64,000 nt of DNA from Capsaspora owczarzaki ATCC 30864 (GCF_000151315.2 NW_011887302.1:1-64000); one strand, 5' to 3'. Shown: positions 1-11,526, counted from the first letter of the stretch. The notes: generated by a model from the sequence alone, not told the origin. A program made the numbers and translations.

Positions 1-2
1 AG

Positions 3-2579
3 TCCATCCGGTTGTCGAAAGATCATGCCCCCCTGGCCTGGGACATTTTCAAATCCAGAGTTGTCCGCTACGCGTCGTCCCTTGGCGCCTACGTGGCCAA
101 ATGCAACCGCATTGACGAGGAAGCTTGTCATCATCTCATCACCCACGTCGAATGCCTGATGCAGGATCCCCTGCTTACGGCAGACCAGCTCAAACGACTC
201 CAGGACGCTCGCTCTGGCGCTGTAGCCGAGCTCCAAGAAATCGCTCGTACCAAGGCTGAAGGGGCTAGGTTGAGGTCGCACCACCTCTCGTGTGCCCTCA
301 CCGAACGCTGTACCAAGGTGTTCTTTAGCCTTGAGCGTGAGTGCATCAAAGCCCAAACCATTGCCAAACTCACGGTGAACGGCGAGGACTTTACTACTCC
401 GAACGACATAGCATCCGTGCTGCACGACTTTTACTCCAAACTCTACGACTCTGAACCAATCGACGAGGCTGCCCTGAGCGAGGTCCTTGCGCAAGCAAAT
501 CCGGCGCGAAAGCTGTCCCGAGCAGAACAGAAGTCACTGGGCGCGGATCTCAACCCGTACGAGATTGCTGTCGCTATCGAGAACACTGCGCCTGACAAGA
601 GCCCCGGTCCTGACGGCCTGACAGGCGCCTTCTATCGCACATTCCAGGCACGCCTCTGCTATGCATTGTCCTACGTAGCCAACGCGGCGTACCGGAACAA
701 ACGCCTCCCTGACTCCATGCTTGAAGGGTACCTGAAGGTCATGTACAAGAAAGGCGCCCGCTCAGACCCGGGCAACTACCGACCAATCACCTGTCTCAAC
801 GTGGACTCGAAGATTATTTCCAGAGCCCTGATGGCGCGCTTTGCCCTGATTGCCCCTGAGATTGTCAACCTCAACCAGAACGGATTTGTTCCTGGTCGTA
901 CCATCGATGCCAACATCCATCTCATGCGCGACTTGCTCGATTTGTGCCGCGTGTGCAACATTCCGGGTGTTGCTGTCCTGCTGGACTCTGAGAAGGCATT
1001 CGACAGAGTCGATCACCAATTCTTATTCCAAGCACTCCGCAAGTACGGCGTCGGTGAGAGTTTCATCAGTTGGATGGAACTGCTCTACACTGGCTGCCAA
1101 TCCCGCGTTGTGTACAACTGCACCATCTCGCTTCCATTCCCGATCAAACGATCTGTGCGTCAAGGGAGCGTCGAAGCGCCGTTCTTGTATGCCATCTACG
1201 CCGGCGTCATCTCCGACTATGTCATCCACAAACTGCGCGACAAGATGCTCTCTCTGGCCCTGAGGTCTGGTCCCCAAATCGTGGAACCCAGCTTGTTTGC
1301 TGACGACACTTCGATCTTCCTGTCGGATCCCAACCACATCCATGCCCTGTTTGAAGTCTACGCAACAGTTGGCAGGGCTACCAACCTCAAGATCAACGAG
1401 GCCAAAACCTCCGTCCTGCGTCTCGGCCCCCTTCGGGATGCCGATCGGCCGGACGGCTTGGCTCATCTCCAATGGGTGCCTCCTGACGGCACCACTCGAG
1501 TCCTTGGCGTGCAACTCGGCTACGGCGATCTTGCCAAAGCCAACTTCGAGCCCCTGCAAGCCAAGGTCGCGCGTGCGCTGGGTCGCTGGTCGCGCCACAG
1601 TCTCTCGATCGCTGGCAGGGTCCTGATTGCCAACGCGATCGGACTCTCCCGCGTCTGGTATCACTGTCGCTTCATCCACATGCCCAACAAGTACTCCAAG
1701 ACACTGTCCGACACTGTCAACAATTATCTCTGGAAAGGCCGATTCTCCCCGGTCGCCAGGGAGGTTGTGACCGCTCCTCCCAAAACGATCATGTTTGGGC
1801 TTGGACTCATCGATCTCCCCACCAACATTGCAGCGACGGCTGCCCAAGCGCTAATCAACTTCCTGTCGCCTGTTCCCAGCTTCTGGAAGTTGGTTGTCAA
1901 CCACCTCGCCGAAGTGGCTGACAGACCAGCTCGGCTCTCCGACTATCCTGTCGCCGAGTACACGGCCATGCAGCGGCTAGTCGCCAAATTCCCGTTCAGA
2001 CTTTCGCTCTCGGTGTTCTGGCACCATGCCTTCAGGGCGTGGCGCAGGCTGCTCCCTTTCTCTGAGCCTCCTCGCTCGAAGAACGAACTCCTCGCCACTC
2101 CCCTCTGGCGCAACCCCATGCTTGACAAGATCGACTTCAGGATGCTTCGGAAACACGGCATCTCGTACCTCCATCATCTCCACTCTGGCAAGAAATGGCA
2201 GTCGGCCCGCGATCTCCGCGAGTTCTGCGACTCCCGTCTGCCACAGGTCGAAGCCAGACTCCAAGTGATCCGCTCTAAAGTCTCGCACATCGACCCGTCC
2301 AAACTGCGGATCGCCCCTGTGCGCTTCCGCGAGAACGATTGGGTTGTTGACTCGTGGGGCTTCCTCCGCAGAATCTTGGAAACTCCGGCCGCCGACGCCT
2401 TGTCTGTGCGCGTGAAGCCCTACGTGTTCCGCCTCCACGGTCAGGTTGTGGTGCCTAAGCACATCCTCTCAGCCAGGCTCCCGCTTGCTGAACTCACACC
2501 CAGCAGTGGTATCGGATTGGACCTCTCCGTCTGCCAAGTCCCACACCAAGCCAAGCGACCTGCTGATGCAGCTCGCTGA
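3..2579 (+). CDS. LINE reverse transcriptase, partial at the 5' end
   Basis: This is the reverse transcriptase of the LINE, which copies the element RNA at a nicked chromosomal site. The frame is open to base 3, so the true start lies outside the window. Motifs appear in the expected order: KSPGPDGLTGAFY, NYRPI, NQNGFVPGR, LLDSEKAFDRVDH (motif A, catalytic Asp), RQGSVEAPF (motif B) and LFADDTSIFL (motif C, the FADD catalytic pair), then a thumb-like region. All three catalytic Asp residues are present. The frame stops at 2579, while coding similarity appears to continue in the next frame (2446-3690), so this copy probably carries one frame change. No APE endonuclease is visible here; in this family it would sit upstream. 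Confidence 0.88.
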   Translation, partial: SIRLSKDHAPLAWDIFKSRVVRYASSLGAYVAKCNRIDEEACHHLITHVECLMQDPLLTADQLKRLQDARSGAVAELQEIARTKAEGARLRSHHLSCALTERCTKVFFSLERECIKAQTIAKLTVNGEDFTTPNDIASVLHDFYSKLYDSEPIDEAALSEVLAQANPARKLSRAEQKSLGADLNPYEIAVAIENTAPDKSPGPDGLTGAFYRTFQARLCYALSYVANAAYRNKRLPDSMLEGYLKVMYKKGARSDPGNYRPITCLNVDSKIISRALMARFALIAPEIVNLNQNGFVPGRTIDANIHLMRDLLDLCRVCNIPGVAVLLDSEKAFDRVDHQFLFQALRKYGVGESFISWMELLYTGCQSRVVYNCTISLPFPIKRSVRQGSVEAPFLYAIYAGVISDYVIHKLRDKMLSLALRSGPQIVEPSLFADDTSIFLSDPNHIHALFEVYATVGRATNLKINEAKTSVLRLGPLRDADRPDGLAHLQWVPPDGTTRVLGVQLGYGDLAKANFEPLQAKVARALGRWSRHSLSIAGRVLIANAIGLSRVWYHCRFIHMPNKYSKTLSDTVNNYLWKGRFSPVAREVVTAPPKTIMFGLGLIDLPTNIAATAAQALINFLSPVPSFWKLVVNHLAEVADRPARLSDYPVAEYTAMQRLVAKFPFRLSLSVFWHHAFRAWRRLLPFSEPPRSKNELLATPLWRNPMLDKIDFRMLRKHGISYLHHLHSGKKWQSARDLREFCDSRLPQVEARLQVIRSKVSHIDPSKLRIAPVRFRENDWVVDSWGFLRRILETPAADALSVRVKPYVFRLHGQVVVPKHILSARLPLAELTPSSGIGLDLSVCQVPHQAKRPADAAR

Positions 2580-3690
2580 AGCCTATCCTCCACCAAAACG
2601 CCCTGAGGTCGAAGGATTCTTCTTTGGCTCTCTGATGCGTCTCGACGTTGACCCAACCCGGCTGCAGCTGCGTGGCAAACCCGACAACATGTATCGCTCG
2701 CTCTGCATCGACAAAGACCTAGACGACCTTCGCCGCACCGCAAATCGCTCCAGGAGGACGATGCTCGAAAGCCGCCATCCCTCTGAAATTGAGAATGCCC
2801 GCTACTGGCTGGCACTCTACCCCAAACACATCGAGGAGTGCAAAAAGCGCGCGCACATTGTGCGATGCACCTCATCTGACGCATCGCTGTGCAATCTTCG
2901 CCACATGCTCACGCCCGCCCCGGTCAAACCAACTGCCCTGGTCGAGTGGGAGCAAATCCTAGGACCCGTGCACTGGTCCAAACTGCGCCGCAACATGATG
3001 ACCAATCTTGTCCCGCGCAACCGTGCCGGCCTCATCTGGCGCATCGCTCACAACACCGAGTACCTGGGTGAGATTCGCCTGCTGTCTCGCCGCGACAAGC
3101 TCACCAACGAACAACTCCGCGAGGAGTCACACAGTGGCGCGTTCGCCTGCGTCCACTGCTTCCGACTTCAAGGCACCCGTGCCCCTCTCGAAAACTGGCT
3201 GCACATGATTGTCCACTGCCCCCTGGCTGTGGCGGTCTGGCGCGAGGCCGAAACGCTGTTCAGCCACGCGCAAGGCCCCTGGTTCCCTAGACAGCGTTCG
3301 CAATGGCTCTTTGGCCCTATCAAGAACAAACGCTACCACGCCTTGATGAAAGACGAAGCACTCGCTTGCCTCACCATCGTCATGCACACTGCCCGTTGGA
3401 CTCTCTGGACGCTGCGCTGCACTGCCAAGTTCGACAACACAGTGTTCACCCCCGCCGACGCGGTCCTCCGCTTTCGGTACCTCATCACCCTGGCAGCGCG
3501 CCTCGAGCACTCTACCAAACCCCTCCCCAATCCCTGGAGGACTGACGACGACGGCGACGACTTTGGCGCCGCCCCTCTCCATACTGATGAGCAAGAGCAT
3601 CCCCCCTTCGAAAGCAGGTGGGGAAAGGCTTTTGAAATCCGGTACAATGAACGTCTTTCCACACAACTGTTTGCCCTCGCGTACACCTAG
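2446..3690 (+). CDS. LINE C-terminal region with Cys/His zinc-knuckle motif
   Basis: This overlapping frame continues the LINE protein after the reverse transcriptase. It contains the Cys/His motif usual after L1-type reverse transcriptases: CVHC, then a spacer, then HMIVHC followed by a Trp (C-x2-C, H-x4-C). Such regions are thought to help bind RNA or the target DNA. The stop at 3688-3690 has a counterpart at the same place in the truncated copy (13108-13111), so it is the real end of the protein. The shift between the two frames within 2446-2579 is a +1 change. It could be an inactivating mutation, a sequencing error, or less likely a natural frameshift; one copy cannot separate these. Confidence 0.72.
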   Translation: MWCLSTSSQPGSRLLNSHPAVVSDWTSPSAKSHTKPSDLLMQLAEAYPPPKRPEVEGFFFGSLMRLDVDPTRLQLRGKPDNMYRSLCIDKDLDDLRRTANRSRRTMLESRHPSEIENARYWLALYPKHIEECKKRAHIVRCTSSDASLCNLRHMLTPAPVKPTALVEWEQILGPVHWSKLRRNMMTNLVPRNRAGLIWRIAHNTEYLGEIRLLSRRDKLTNEQLREESHSGAFACVHCFRLQGTRAPLENWLHMIVHCPLAVAVWREAETLFSHAQGPWFPRQRSQWLFGPIKNKRYHALMKDEALACLTIVMHTARWTLWTLRCTAKFDNTVFTPADAVLRFRYLITLAARLEHSTKPLPNPWRTDDDGDDFGAAPLHTDEQEHPPFESRWGKAFEIRYNERLSTQLFALAYT

Positions 3691-4015
3691 TACCCGCAAA
3701 TTGTGTGTAAAGCGGTTGACCGTTTCTGAATTGTCGCTCCTTACGACAGTGTGCTGTCCCACCGCCTGCCAGCCGTCTACTTGTTTGTGAACCGTGTTGG
3801 CTAGCAACATGTCTTTCGTGGTGTATAGGTGGGGAATGCCTGATCCTTCCATTGTCAGCCCGGCTGATCATCTGTTCGAGTTCCTCTGTGAGCTCTTGAG
3901 CACTCCTAAGCATGCCTTTTTGGTGTGTTATTATGCGACATCCAACTGTCTCATATCCTACGTTCTTTTTTTTTTCTTTTTTTTTTTTATTATTCTCAAT
4001 AAAGCTTTAGACGGT

Positions 4016-4471
4016 AGAGAAGACCACCATTTCACTTGTCAACTTCAACTCTCGCTCTATCGACCGCTCGTACTACCTTGGTGGTGCCGGGATTGGCTGC
4101 AGTGACTTGCCAGAAAAGAGCAGCGAAAGGGCGCCTGCAACCCAGCCAACTGCCTGCTGCGGCTGCATTTTGTTTGTGCGCAAATTTGAAAAGAATTGGG
4201 AAAAACGAAAATCTAGAAGCGCAAAAATGGAAAAAAAAATGGATTTTTTAGTGCTTTGTTTTTGTCGAAATTAAGAATGGATATAAGCGATCGGTTTTGA
4301 CCGTGTACTGTAGAACGGTTAGGAGGAAGCCGTGGATGCTGCAGTGACGGGCGAAGAAGAACGAATGCACAAATTGGAAAAATTACGTTGAAGAAGCGAT
4401 TAGCTTTGGGTGGCCTCTCAGAAGCAACAGCTCCGGGCCATGCATGACCTGCAACGATTGCCTCAGTGGGT
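4016..4471. other. Spacer between LINE and the NTPase gene
   Basis: About 456 bases lie between the LINE 3' end and the 3' end of the minus-strand NTPase gene. I see no convincing exon, repeat or RNA gene. The region probably holds the 3' untranslated part of the NTPase gene. Confidence 0.5.
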
Positions 4472-7316
4472 TTAGCGGTTCTCACTGTCGGTCGCGAAAG
4501 GCCAGCTGAGCACGCTGTTGTCAGGAATTGAATTGACCTTGTAGGCTCTAGCACGCCGTTCCAGGAATGAGCGTAGTTCGTGGATGGATTCGAAGCGCAC
4601 CCTAGACCGGGCGTTGATCACGGCGTTGGCCATCGCACGAGCCGCAACAGCGGTTGTGGAGCGAGAGGTGCAGAATTGTGTCGCAATACGCGCCTCGGTG
4701 CTCAAATTCGGGTTGTACGCCCAGCAGTCTGCAAAGGAGTACCACGATAGCTGCATGAGCACAAAATACCTGAAATCTTTGATGCTGGCCTCGACGTTGC
4801 TTACATTCTGCAATAGGCTTGAAACCGGCGACGAACTCTGCCAGACCAGACCGAGGAAGGATGCAGGCGTTAGACTGGACTTGGTTTTGCTGGAAGGACA
4901 CCATATGAGAAGTGGTCAGCAATGCGACGATGGTGGTCGCAGGGTTGGAAGTATTTTGTTTCGCAGCTGTAATGAACGCCCGCTGCTGGTCGAGGGAGTG
5001 GGCTGTTTCGACTTCAGGAAACTTGCATTGCAGCGCCAAAGTGACTGGCTTGAAGCGATTCTACCAAGGTCAATCAATTACCTCCGTAAGCGAACGGCGC
5101 AATGATCCTAGACAAAGCCAATCAATCCACTACCTGAGATTTTACGTAGACAGTACCCCAGGCGTCGATCGCAGTAGTACCAGCCACAGTCCGACAGATT
5201 TGACCATCCGGACAGAGCGCGGGTCGGGCTGGGTTGAGGGAAGGGTAGTTGCGCCATTTCTCGACGTTCACGAAAAGCACTGGTGTTTCCAAAGAGCTCA
5301 CTGTGCCAGGAAACAGCCTGTCCACGCGCGCGAACTTGGCCTGGGCATTTTCAGTCAAGGCTGAAGCAACTGCCAACAGAATTCTCAAGTTGGTCATGAT
5401 GACGCAAAACATTTCCCACGCTGCCCAAGGCTCAGTGTGTTGCTTCGCGAGGGAGTCATTGAGATCGCGGAACTTGGAGAGAGCAGTCACGATTGCTTTA
5501 AACACGAGTGCGCTCGTTGCAAGAGATGCAGCTGGGTCGGATGCTCGCTCAATTCGACAAACGTGAGGATGCACCAATGTCTCCTTTCCTCGAACAATCA
5601 GCAGGGCGCTCGTTTCGAGTTCATCGAGGAGAGTACTGTTCAAAGGCGATGAAGCAACACCCAGTCCCACAATCCGGAGAATAGTCGAATCGCTCAAAGT
5701 GGACAAGTGGCTCGTGTCACGGTAGAGATCTGGCGCTGCAGCATGCAGAAGTGTTCGAGGTAGCCCAGCAGCTTCAGCGGCTTGGGCCAGAAGGCACACG
5801 TTCGCGCTCCATGATACCCGTTCCGTGTTCGGCTCTTTCGACTCGTGAATGTGTTTCAACAACATTGAGACAAACTTGGGTTCAAGAGGAGAAAGGGGAA
5901 TCTTCAAGACGAACGTTTTTGAGCCAGAGCCCGAGACGGTGGAAATCGCATCATTCAAGGCATGCGACATTGTGCCGGCAACAAGCATCCACGTTGGGGT
6001 CTTGAGAGCGTGGCATGCTGCTTGCAGATGGAACATTGCTTGTTTCCAGAACCGAGCATCCGATGACTTTCCGGTTTGGGCAAACTTGGGTGCAACAACT
6101 CCATCCAGAAGACGAGTTGCCTCGTCCATCGCAATGAAAATGTACAATGATGCAGGAGCAATGCCACGATTTTCAGCCTCTGTGTGACGAATCAAGTCCA
6201 GGGCGGCTTGCACTGAGATATCAGTTTGAGGGAGCGTAAGGAAGAGTCCGAAATAACTGAGAAGCAAACGCTTCGCGATGGCGTGCTCCGGATGATGGAG
6301 GCATTCATCCATATCCCATTTGGTTTCGCGGTCGGAATTGAAGGTTAGGAAGAGGGACAAGTGCTGGACGCTGCGCTTTCCTTGACAGACATCAGGCACA
6401 ATGTCGTGCAGTGTTTCCAGGCACATGCGGGTCTTCCCGCAGCCTGGAAGGGCACTCATGAGAGCGATCGGAAAGTCTGATCGTTCCGTAGATCCGCTTT
6501 GGATGCTGTCGATGAACTTCTCCAGAGCACGTCGAATGGTCACATCCGTTTCCTCCCGGCCGGTCAAGGGAGCTGTATGGGACGCACGTGACGCGTCCTG
6601 TCAACAAAGAGCAAAGATCAGCACAATTGGCACAAAGGGCAAAAAGGCACCAAAGCTCGAAATTTCTGGCACCATACAAGAAAAGCTTTCGCGCTCGGCT
6701 GGAGTGTGTTGCAAATCTCGAGAGCTCGACTGAGGTTCTCTCTCGTGTCGATAAATTCTACGAAGCAGAACTAGTGAGCACTACAACCAAAACACACACA
6801 CACACACTCACACTCACACACACACACACACACACACGTCAGCTCTTACCTTGCTCTTTGAGCCACTTCTGAATCCATCCGATCATGGACCTGGCCATCT
6901 CGCGCGCCAGAACATTCTTCTCGTAATCGTTTGGGATATCAACGAGACGATCTTCGCATCGTGACTCGATCTCGTCCTGAACGACATCCTTGAAAATGCT
7001 CAGCTCGCATTCCATAGCCGTGAGTTTGTCGTTGGTGAAATCTTTGAACCCAGACAGTTTCTTGAGGAGATAATGGCAAAGGGCGGGAACCTCCCAGGTA
7101 AACTCTGTTGTCACGCCGGTTCAAAGTCAGTCGGCGATACAACTCTACACTCCAAAGCAGTGGACGGATCGTACCGAAAGGCTCGCGGAGACGCTTGGGT
7201 AGCTTCTCGATCATCTCAGCCTCCTGTCGTTCGAGCAGAAAAGCAACAATCAGTTCCGATCCGATCGTTCATTTAGAAACCCAGCATGTGGATACTGACA
7301 GAAATGGGTGCTGCCT

Positions 7317-7348
<32 letters not shown>

Positions 7349-7990
7349 GCACGCTGTTCGAGCAGAACTTGTGAGTTTTCAAAAAATACCGAATCGAAAC
7401 TGCTCTTTTTTTTGTTTTCACTCACATTGCCACCATCGGTGTCCATTGGCACATTTCTGCCGCTGCTGTTGCGGTTGCTGCTGTTCGCTTGACGAGCACT
7501 CTGTTTGAGCATCACGAGTCAGTTTCCACGCACCAAACAAAACTTGCCAATTGCCTTTCACTCACAGAGATGGCTTGGGTGGACGCGGCCTTTTGTAAGA
7601 CAGCAGTTGATTTGGCCTTCGCTTGCTTAGAAGTTGGCACTCGAGCAAGCTGCTGGAAAGCGGCAGGGGATGCGTTGTCAATGGAGACATCCTGTCAAAG
7701 TAGTTCAAGGTTAGAACTCAAAACTGAACAATGCCTCCTGTCATCGTCCGCGGTCAAAGCATGGCACTGCAGTGGTGAAAATTTCAAGTGCATGCACAAA
7801 AAACCAAAAAAATCAAATGGCGCGCAACTGCCGAGACACCATTGAGAGCAAAGTTTGCTCCTCGCCACTCTCGCCACCACTCCCTGGCACCACAGAACCA
7901 GTTCTTTCAAAGGAGCTTGTGTAGAAAGACGAGAGGGAACACCGGGGAGGCCAGGACGACGACTCAAGAGCCACATCTGAAGCAACAAAA

Positions 7991-8025
<35 letters not shown>

Positions 8026-8393
8026 CACGCTTGTTGCACAATGCTGCTGCCCACGCTCATGGCCGAGTCGACAGGGCGGCGGCTCGGTTGCGTGACGCGA
8101 AGAGAGTGGTGAGAGTGTTCAAGAAGAGCGACGCCGAGGCAGTTGGGAGGAAGACACGCGACAAAAAGCCAGGGGGAAGGAAGAGCAAAAAAAAAAAAAA
8201 AAAAAATTCAAACCCAATGACAGACAATGACAGAAAATGACAGGCAATGACAGGCAGGTCTCGGTCCACTTACGGTTCTGGCACGCTTGGATTGACCTTC
8301 GGAAGGGTCCTCTGCTTGACGCTTTGAAGGAGTCACGGAAGGAGCCACGGGAAGAGGCGCAGGGGGCACCAAGGCGCGTCTGTTCTTCCCCAT
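4472..8393 (-). CDS. Unassigned P-loop NTPase, nine exons, about 876 aa
   Basis: I do not recognise the family. Nine exons join with consistent phases: 8393-8274, 7691-7566, 7500-7426, 7353-7300, 7223-7175, 7104-6850, 6572-5134, 5060-4805 and 4728-4472. The N-terminal 125 residues are low complexity, with a KR-rich patch (SKRQ..SKRART) that could be a nuclear signal, and a poly-Ser run encoded by CTG repeats. An alpha-helical segment follows. Exon 7 then holds an NTPase core with Walker A ALPGCGKTR and a Walker B-like strand LYIFIAMDEATRLL (Asp-Glu pair). The layout of a short header, NTPase and extra C-terminal part recalls Crinkler/RHS-type proteins and STAND-like ATPases, but I see no clear nuclease motif in the last 170 residues. 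The start is the first in-frame ATG. Two internal donors use weak signals (GTCAGT at 7299, GTACGA at 7174). The gene sits tail-to-tail with the LINE. Confidence 0.68.
6790..6838. repeat. CA microsatellite in intron 6 of the NTPase gene
   Basis: An imperfect run of CA dinucleotides lies just inside the intron next to the donor of exon 6. Confidence 0.9.
7994..8024. repeat. 31-base poly(A) tract
   Basis: An uninterrupted A run lies in intron 1 of the minus-strand NTPase gene (a T run in the transcript). Its length may be unreliable in the assembly. Confidence 0.9.
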
Positions 8394-9676
8394 TGAAAAA
8401 AAAACAACAAAAGACTGATTCAACCTGTCAAAGTGATTTTTTTTTCATTTTCGACATCGCGTCGTTTATGGTGAGTTTGGTTCTTTTATGAAGCTTCATC
8501 ATGGCAAACGACGCTGTGTTGAGATGACAACTTGCTGATGGCTTCGCTTTTCTTTTGTTTTTCTTTTGGTTGTTTTTCGTTGTGATTTTGGTTTTGGCTT
8601 CAAATGCAAGCTAAAATCGAGCTCCAGGCTGCGCTTTGTGCTCTCCTACTTTCTCGATAAATCACGCAATGACCTCGCATCAATAACCATGGTGGTATTG
8701 GTGGGTAGGGGGTGAAAGGGCGCCCAGTGCTGAACGGTGCCAGAACAATCCGCCTAAATCACTACGGGTTCCAGTTTTTTTTTTTTTTTTTTGTCTTTTT
8801 TTTTGCGTTACTGTGCTGTTTATGGTCATGCTTTTTACAAGAAGGAAAATAAAAAAAATCAATCGAGAAAAAGAAACCCATTCAACCCACCAAGAAAAAA
8901 AAAAGAAAGAAGAAAAAAGCAACAGAAGAAACGCGGTGTCACAGCAACACAAGACGACTCACTCTCCGCTCCCTCCCCCTTCAATACGCATGGCAAATGG
9001 ATGAAGCGCATTGCACCACACGCAAAACGCAAACGCCGACGCCAGAATACGACGATCAGGCGGCGATATTGGAGTTGAAAAAAAAAAACAAAAAAAAAAA
9101 AACCTTAAAAGACCGCCGCCAAAGCAATCAAGAGAGCGAGCGAGCGAGATGGTTACGAGAGCGAGCGAGAGCGAGAGACGGATGGGAATGCGTTCGATGA
9201 GATGAGAAAGAGAGAAAGAGAGAGGGAGAGAGAGAGAAAGAGTGAGAGAGAAAGAGAGAGCAAGACAGAGAGAGGCTCCGCGTGCGATCTTACAGCGGGT
9301 AGCGAACAGAGAGAGAGAGAGAGAGAGTGAGCATAAATAGAGCACAAATCATAATAAGAGGGGGAGAAAAATGCCGACCGCGTGATTGTCCCGTCAACGG
9401 GCTGACTTACCTCCATTCATTCATTCTGTCGGCTGATAAGTTTGACATTGCGTGGGTTGAGGGGACGCACTACCCCGAACTGGTTTGGGGGTTTGTTGTT
9501 CGTCCACCGCGTCGCGCATGGATGTCCTTGTCCTCTTGGTGTTGCTCTGTAGCATGGGGCGGCAACCGAGATCGGCAGCAACCGAGATCGGCAGCAACCA
9601 TGACCAAGTGGCGTCTTATTGTGAGGACGATCCTCATAAGTCGCACCCATCCACAGTGCGATCGCACCATGCACTC
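8394..9676. other. Low-complexity region upstream of the NTPase gene
   Basis: This stretch has several A/T homopolymers (8776-8804, 9078-9102) and a long GA-rich tract at about 9118-9330. I see no supported exon. It should contain the promoter of the minus-strand NTPase gene, but I cannot point to an element. Confidence 0.5.
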
Positions 9677-10125
9677 TCAAACACGCATACACGTACGCAC
9701 ACGACGATCGTGTGTGCTGGTCTGCTGCTTGGGGCTGAGCGACGGCGGCGTCGTTTGAAGCGGCTTTGTCATTTCATCTTGATTTTTATTTTATTATTTT
9801 GACAGCTCCTCCATTTGAGCACTCTGTTGAGGAGGGCGGCATGAAATTCCGTCAAAAACCGCTCCTGTAGCACCGATTGGACCTTGCTGTGCCCATCAAA
9901 TCGATGACGATGAACGTTGGTGCTGAGGAGGGATATCGATCAAATGCATCCAATCCAGCCATTCGTCCGCCAAAAGACACTCACCTTTGCCCTCGAGCTC
10001 CACGATGCCACGTCGTCAGAGTCGTGCACAAGGGCCTGATTCAACAACAAGAGCACTGCTTTGAAGTGTGCAAGCAAGGACTCTTTCCACTTGTCTCCCC
10101 TTGTGTGGGTGCAACTGCTGAGCAT
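9677..10125 (-). CDS. Possible gene fragment, unknown
   Basis: Two minus-strand segments look exon-like. The first, about 10125-9986, encodes an amphipathic stretch including KWKESLLAHFKAVLLLLNQ and ends at a clean GTGAGT donor. The second, from an acceptor near 9868, reads ERFLTEFHAALLNRVLKW and ends at a stop at 9677. They join in phase 0. There is no start codon and no recognised domain, so this may be the 3' end of a gene whose first exons I cannot find, a remnant, or a chance match. Confidence 0.28.
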
Positions 10126-10246
10126 TGTTGAAATCCTTCAAGTCTGCTCTTTTGCTCTTTGATTGATGGTTTTGCAGTTGTTCTTCATTCCTTCGATTTA
10201 GATCTACTCTTCATTTTTCTTTTCTTTTATTCTCTTCATTCCTCGC

Positions 10247-11272
10247 AATGGCACTGCAGCAGTCGCAGCACTGCTTGCATTGAGCATTGCCGTCCTCAGC
10301 GCTCACGGTGCGTTTTGTTGTGGCTCACTTCAGCTCCTCCTCCTCCTCGTCCTTCTCCTTCTTCTTTATTCTGCTTCTTTCTGTCTTTCTCTTGCTTTGA
10401 TCGATGCGCGTCATGTGCTCTTGGAGTGGCAGCCAGAAGACCGAGCTCTCATCGTCTCTCCTTCCTCTCTCTCTCTCTCTCTCACTCTCACTCTCTCTCG
10501 CTGCTTGCTACACGTCGCATGTTTTCACTCCCCACACCACGAACGCGCGTCATCGCTGTGTGTGCCTCCTGAGCCTGAGCCTCACTCATGATACCTGCCA
10601 ATGGAGACCGACTGTGATCCTCTCTCCCATCAGCTTTACCCCAATGTCACGTCACTCACTTGACTTGCTCTCGATCATAGTGTCGCTCTGATTCACAGTT
10701 TGACCAGTCGCACACAGCGGCTCAGGTGTTTGCCACATCAAGTCGGAAGTGGCTGCTGGCTGGTTTCGCATTGCCGCTGTCGACCTCGCGTCGCACTCGC
10801 TCGTGCCTGCAGACCGGAACAGCCTCGACCGACGTGCTGTCGAGTTTGACTTTGCTTCCAATGCATTCATCTCGGTTATCTTTGCCATCAAGCAGCGCAA
10901 CACGGACGCACTCGCCTCCACGCTCAAGGCGCCCGCCAGCGAGGACTATGGCACAGTACCGTCCACCATGCGCATTCTAGACCGCAGGCATGGTCAAACC
11001 TGATCGTTTGTTCGTTGAGGACTTGCCAAGTTTGTCGACGGCGAGCCAGATGCTGTCAACAACGTTGTCACCTCGCTCATCCTCCGAAACGTCGCCTACC
11101 GCATGCCGGCTGCCAACGACTATGTCATTGTGGACAAGATGCCTCTCGCAGTCGCATCAGAGCTCTTCATGTGCAATGTAAGGTCGGACGAGGCTCTCTC
11201 TCTCTCTCGCCAAGCACTTTGCTGAGTGCCTTCTTGCAGCTTTCTGACTCGACAATTCCTTGAGCCGAAACC
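10247..11272 (+). pseudogene. Sedolisin (TPP1-like, peptidase S53) prodomain remnant
   Basis: The stretch 10702-10990 encodes a sequence close to the activation domain of S53 peptidases such as tripeptidyl-peptidase 1; the key match is ISVIFAIKQRNTDALASTL followed by SEDYG. A second segment, about 11033-11169, continues with prodomain-like residues (NDYVIVDKMPLAVASELF) and ends at a GTAAGG donor. A hydrophobic Ala/Leu stretch at 10247-10312 before a GTGCG donor resembles a signal peptide. The pieces are in different frames, the hydrophobic piece has no ATG in frame, and the Ser-Glu-Asp catalytic domain is missing. A Tc1 element begins at 11275. Most likely this is a decayed or truncated host gene; an intact gene with introns I misplace is less likely. 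Confidence 0.42.
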
Positions 11273-11274
11273 TA

Positions 11275-11389
11275 CTATTCCGATCATTAAATTTCGACCC
11301 CCCCTCTTTTTTTCACTTTTTCGCCCTCCCTGGGACCTGTGTTGCTTTCCGTCTCGCCCGCGGAATGTTCATTCATGGTACGGTGTACC
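11275..11389 (+). repeat. Left terminal inverted repeat of the Tc1 element
   Basis: These 115 bases match the reverse complement of 12812-12926 with one difference. The outer edge abuts the TA target site. Confidence 0.95.
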
Positions 11390-11526
11390 GAACGTCTGAT
11401 GAACACCGGGAGCGGGGGTTGTGAGTCATATCAGAGCAGCAGCGAGCAAAATAAAAAATATAAGGAAACTCAAAAAATTCACTTTTCCCGCCCAAATTTT
11501 GGTTTGGGTTCAGTCTTTTTGTGCGC

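Larger units (their letters stand above)
1..4015 (+). mobile_element. L1-like non-LTR retrotransposon (LINE), 5' end outside the window
   Basis: The element enters from the left edge with its reading frame already open, so the upstream endonuclease part is not visible. It carries a reverse transcriptase, a C-terminal Cys/His region, and a 3' untranslated part of about 325 bases ending in a T-rich stretch, an AATAAA at about 3998, and the terminal string GCTTTAGACGGT. A second, truncated copy at 13001-13423 ends with the same 12 bases, which fixes the 3' end near 4015. There is no poly(A) tail. The KSPGPDG segment before the palm motifs is typical of L1/Tx1-type elements, so that placement is likely but is read from motifs only. 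Confidence 0.88.
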
